Assembly: GCA_050248375.1 (NCBI GenBank)
Contig: JBFWSL010000178.1
Span: forward strand, 1 to 8,326
Reading direction: 5' to 3'
DNA from: JAYZVT01 sp050248375
Lineage (GTDB): Bacteria > Pseudomonadota > Alphaproteobacteria > Rhizobiales > Methyloligellaceae
DNA length: 8,326 nt
The notes under the pieces were generated by a model. It worked only from the letters and a program-made list of their open reading frames with translations, had not been told where the DNA came from and searched no databases. Shown here piece after piece: positions 6,952 to 8,326 of this stretch. How positions within the stretch are numbered: position 1 is the first letter of the stretch; each line of letters starts with the position of its first letter. The position numbers and the translations under genes were made by a program.

Positions 6952-8093
6952 GCCGCGGGCCCCGCCCGTTCCGCCACCAGGATGCCCGCCCGGCTGGCGT
7001 GCCAGTGATAGCCCATGCCGAAATTGAGGGAGGGCGCGCCGGCGAAGAGCCGCGCCATGTCGGGCTGGTTGTGCTGCCTGAACACTTCTATGGGCGGAAG
7101 GTACTGGCCGTAGGGGCGCAGCGCCCACTGGCCGGGATCGAAATATTTCAGCGGGATGCCGGAGTCGTCCTGCACGATCGTCGAACTGCTGGCGAGCAGG
7201 AAGCCGCGCACCTTCGAGAAACCGCCCACATGCAGAAGGTAGGAGGCGCTCTTGAGCAGGCTGTCGCCCTGGCCGAGCTTCTCGCAGAATTTCAGGAAGC
7301 CGCTCTTGCCGACGCCGCCATCGGAGAGGTCGGTGCTGAAGTAGTAGAGACTTTTCGGCGCGCCGCCCGGGCCGATGAAGTCGATGCGCACGCCACCGGC
7401 GCGGCCCTTGCCCCCGACCTCGCCGGCGCCGCCCTTGCCGTCGAGATTAAGGAAGGTGACGTCGCGGATGGACGCACCCGACCTGGCCAGCCCGAGATAC
7501 AGGATCGGCAGCACGCCGGTGAAACGGCCGGAGCGCATGTCCGCGCCCATCTCCTTGGTGATGAAGTAGCCGTATTGCAGGAAGTTGCCGAGAGAGGCGC
7601 GCAATTCGGCAAGCCCCTCGGCTAGAGCCTGGGGCGGCATCGCCATGACATCCGGCAGGGGGCCGACAGGCTCCAGCCCGGCGAAGACATAGGTCGAGGC
7701 CCGGGAATAAATGGCCTCGGCGGTCGGGAAATCCGGACCGCTGAACATGTAGAACATGACCGGGCTGGGACGCTGCAGGTTGGCCAGCGCCCAGACGCGG
7801 GCGCGGGCGAGCGCCCGGCGGTCGAGCTCGCCCCAGGCACTGTGCATGCTGCGCGCATGGTCCTGCCAGGCCGGGGACTGCGCCAGCGGCGCGAGAGGCG
7901 ACGCCGGCGACGGCTCCAGTCCGGCGAGAAAGCGGGCGGTGTCTCCGGCGCCCGCCTGAGACCACGCCGATGACGACAAGGCAACGGCGTGGAGGAATAC
8001 AGCCGCCGCAACCCATCGCAGCGGCCGGGCGATCCTGCTGAAGAACCGCGCTGGCTCCGGCGGAAGCGCGCGCGGGAACCGGAGGCTTTCCAT
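6933..8093 (-). CDS. Conserved-looking exported protein of unknown function
   Basis: A 386-residue protein I do not recognise. From ATG 8093 (minus strand) it starts with a basic region (about 1-26, several Arg) and a hydrophobic core WVAAAVFLHAVALSSSAW (27-44). A signal-peptidase site is plausible after S45 or A47, so the mature protein should be periplasmic or secreted; no lipobox Cys is seen. The mature part has Trp/Tyr-rich segments that look conserved rather than random: VMFYMFSGPDFPTAEAIYS (112-130), YVFAGLEPVG (135-144), YGYFITKEMG (174-183), LPILYLGLARSG (195-206), KSLYYFSTDLSD (247-258), SYLLHVGGFSKVRGFLL (284-300), and IPLKYFDPGQW (313-323). A Gly-rich loop lies at about 219-244. 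There is a single Cys (C270). No catalytic motif is identifiable. The frame continues upstream to 8237, but that extension runs antisense through the mini-protein and the palindrome. Its stop overlaps ghrA tail-to-tail. Confidence 0.8.
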   Translation of the reverse strand: MESLRFPRALPPEPARFFSRIARPLRWVAAAVFLHAVALSSSAWSQAGAGDTARFLAGLEPSPASPLAPLAQSPAWQDHARSMHSAWGELDRRALARARVWALANLQRPSPVMFYMFSGPDFPTAEAIYSRASTYVFAGLEPVGPLPDVMAMPPQALAEGLAELRASLGNFLQYGYFITKEMGADMRSGRFTGVLPILYLGLARSGASIRDVTFLNLDGKGGAGEVGGKGRAGGVRIDFIGPGGAPKSLYYFSTDLSDGGVGKSGFLKFCEKLGQGDSLLKSASYLLHVGGFSKVRGFLLASSSTIVQDDSGIPLKYFDPGQWALRPYGQYLPPIEVFRQHNQPDMARLFAGAPSLNFGMGYHWHASRAGILVAERAGPAAARRPQ

Positions 8094-8121
8094 GCGTGTT
8101 GCTATCGCAGGCAACGTCAAC

Positions 8122-8126
8122 GGAGA
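8122..8126 (+). promoter_or_regulatory. Shine-Dalgarno of the 25-residue mini-protein
   Basis: GGAGA lies 6 nt before ATG 8133, near-ideal strength and spacing. It is the main reason to believe that the very short reading frame behind it is translated. It also fixes the start at 8133 rather than any earlier in-frame codon. Confidence 0.6.
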
Positions 8127-8132
8127 CCTACC

Positions 8133-8210
8133 ATGCGCGGACTGCTTCTGTGGCTGATCGGCATTCCCCTGCCGATGATCATCCTGCTCTATCTTTTCGA
8201 CGTTCTCTAG
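8133..8210 (+). CDS. 25-residue hydrophobic mini-protein
   Basis: A reading frame of 25 codons ending at TAG 8208-8210, with a strong ribosome site (GGAGA, 8122-8126). The peptide is a single membrane-spanning segment: MRGLLLWLIG, IPLPMI, ILLYLFDVL. It has one Arg at position 2 and one Asp at position 23, so it probably sits in the inner membrane with the N-terminus on the cytoplasmic side. The central pair of prolines (12 and 14) would kink the helix. From memory, very similar tiny proteins with a GIPxPxIILLYLF core occur widely in Rhizobiales genomes as hypothetical proteins, but I cannot confirm that here. Function unknown; membrane mini-proteins of this type are often stress-induced or regulate a larger membrane protein. 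It is divergent from the exported-protein gene, with 39 nt between the starts, and is followed after 2 nt by a large hairpin. Confidence 0.6.
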   Translation: MRGLLLWLIGIPLPMIILLYLFDVL

Positions 8211-8212
8211 AA

Positions 8213-8255
8213 CATGATCCGGAAAAGTGGATACCACTTTTCCGACAGGATCATG
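8213..8255. repeat. Long imperfect palindrome, rhizobial-type intergenic repeat
   Basis: The inner arms GGAAAAGTGG (8221-8230) and CCACTTTTCC (8234-8243) are perfect complements around ATA. The outer arms CATGATCC (8213-8220) and GGATCATG (8248-8255) are also perfect, with a 4-nt bulge GACA (8244-8247) on one side. Together they give 18 bp of stem with a 3-nt loop. The pattern (CATGATC, then GGAAAAGTGG and its complement) matches my recollection of a palindromic repeat scattered between genes in Rhizobiales. It begins 2 nt after the mini-protein stop, so in the transcript it may end or stabilise the message. The TTTTCC run lies inside the stem, so it is not a classical terminator. Confidence 0.7.
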
Positions 8256-8268
8256 CTCAAGCTGTGAT

Positions 8269-8322
8269 CTGGCGCATCATCTTACCGGCCAAGCGAGTCC
8301 ACCTGGCCGGATGATGCGCCAG
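8269..8322. repeat. Second long hairpin, unrelated sequence to the first
   Basis: CTGGCGCATCAT (8269-8280) is the exact complement of ATGATGCGCCAG (8311-8322). Inside these, CCGGCCA (8285-8291) pairs exactly with TGGCCGG (8304-8310), leaving a one-sided bulge CTTA (8281-8284) and a 12-nt loop (8292-8303). That is 19 perfect base pairs. No T-run follows in the 4 bases left in the window. It may be a transcript end structure, a second repeat family, or half of a composite element with the first hairpin. No gene is seen in 8211-8326; these two hairpins fill most of it. Confidence 0.7.
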
Positions 8323-8326
8323 GCGG

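Noticed and set aside
6084..7625. 513-codon + strand open frame spanning the ghrA end and the minus-strand gene
   Set aside because: It is out of frame with ghrA and antisense to the exported-protein gene, and shows no recognisable domain.
8115..8120. TTGACG on the minus strand as a -35 box for the exported-protein gene
   Set aside because: At 17 nt spacing the -10 position falls on ACGCAT, overlapping the start codon, with no match to consensus.
8094..8237. N-terminal extension of the exported protein to an ATG at 8237
   Set aside because: It would be translated from within the palindrome and antisense to the mini-protein, and would bury the signal peptide 48 residues further in.

Overview
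The window looks like a chromosomal segment of a G+C-rich alphaproteobacterium, most likely Hyphomicrobiales (Rhizobiales), perhaps near Mesorhizobium and other Phyllobacteriaceae. The grounds are the strong G/C preference at third codon positions, the alphaproteobacterial character of the Yej proteins, and an intergenic palindrome at 8213-8255 that resembles a repeat I associate with Rhizobiales. The taxonomic placement is an inference.

Positions 1-5987 hold a yejABEF-type peptide ABC importer on the + strand. In order there is the 3' end of the substrate-binding protein gene (yejA), the two permease genes (yejB, yejE), and the gene for the fused double ATPase (yejF). YejB and YejE form the membrane channel, YejF powers it, and YejA delivers peptides in the periplasm. 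Known systems of this type take up microcin C and other peptides, and have been linked to tolerance of antimicrobial peptides and to cell-wall peptide recycling in rhizobia, Brucella and Agrobacterium.

The importer operon is interrupted. Between yejE and yejF (2609-4337) lie a two-gene module, a 78-residue putative antitoxin followed by a PIN-domain ribonuclease, and then a His-rich cation diffusion facilitator (probable Zn2+ efflux). The two-gene module is visibly less G+C-rich than its surroundings and has a possible promoter of its own inside the end of yejE. yejF starts 4 nt after the efflux gene stops, so the later genes are probably still co-transcribed.

Directly after yejF (7 nt) is ghrA, for a glyoxylate/hydroxypyruvate reductase of the D-2-hydroxyacid dehydrogenase family. 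It ends tail-to-tail, with a 7-nt overlap, against a minus-strand gene (6933-8093) for an exported protein of 386 residues that I do not recognise.

The right end (8094-8326) is the least conventional part. It has a 25-residue hydrophobic mini-protein with a clear ribosome binding site, followed at once by two different long hairpins in tandem (8213-8255 and 8269-8322). I see no tRNA, rRNA, CRISPR array, insertion sequence or phage gene. Nothing here is clearly a new system. The best candidates for something undescribed are the unknown exported protein with its divergent mini-protein, the tandem palindromes, and the unnamed antitoxin.
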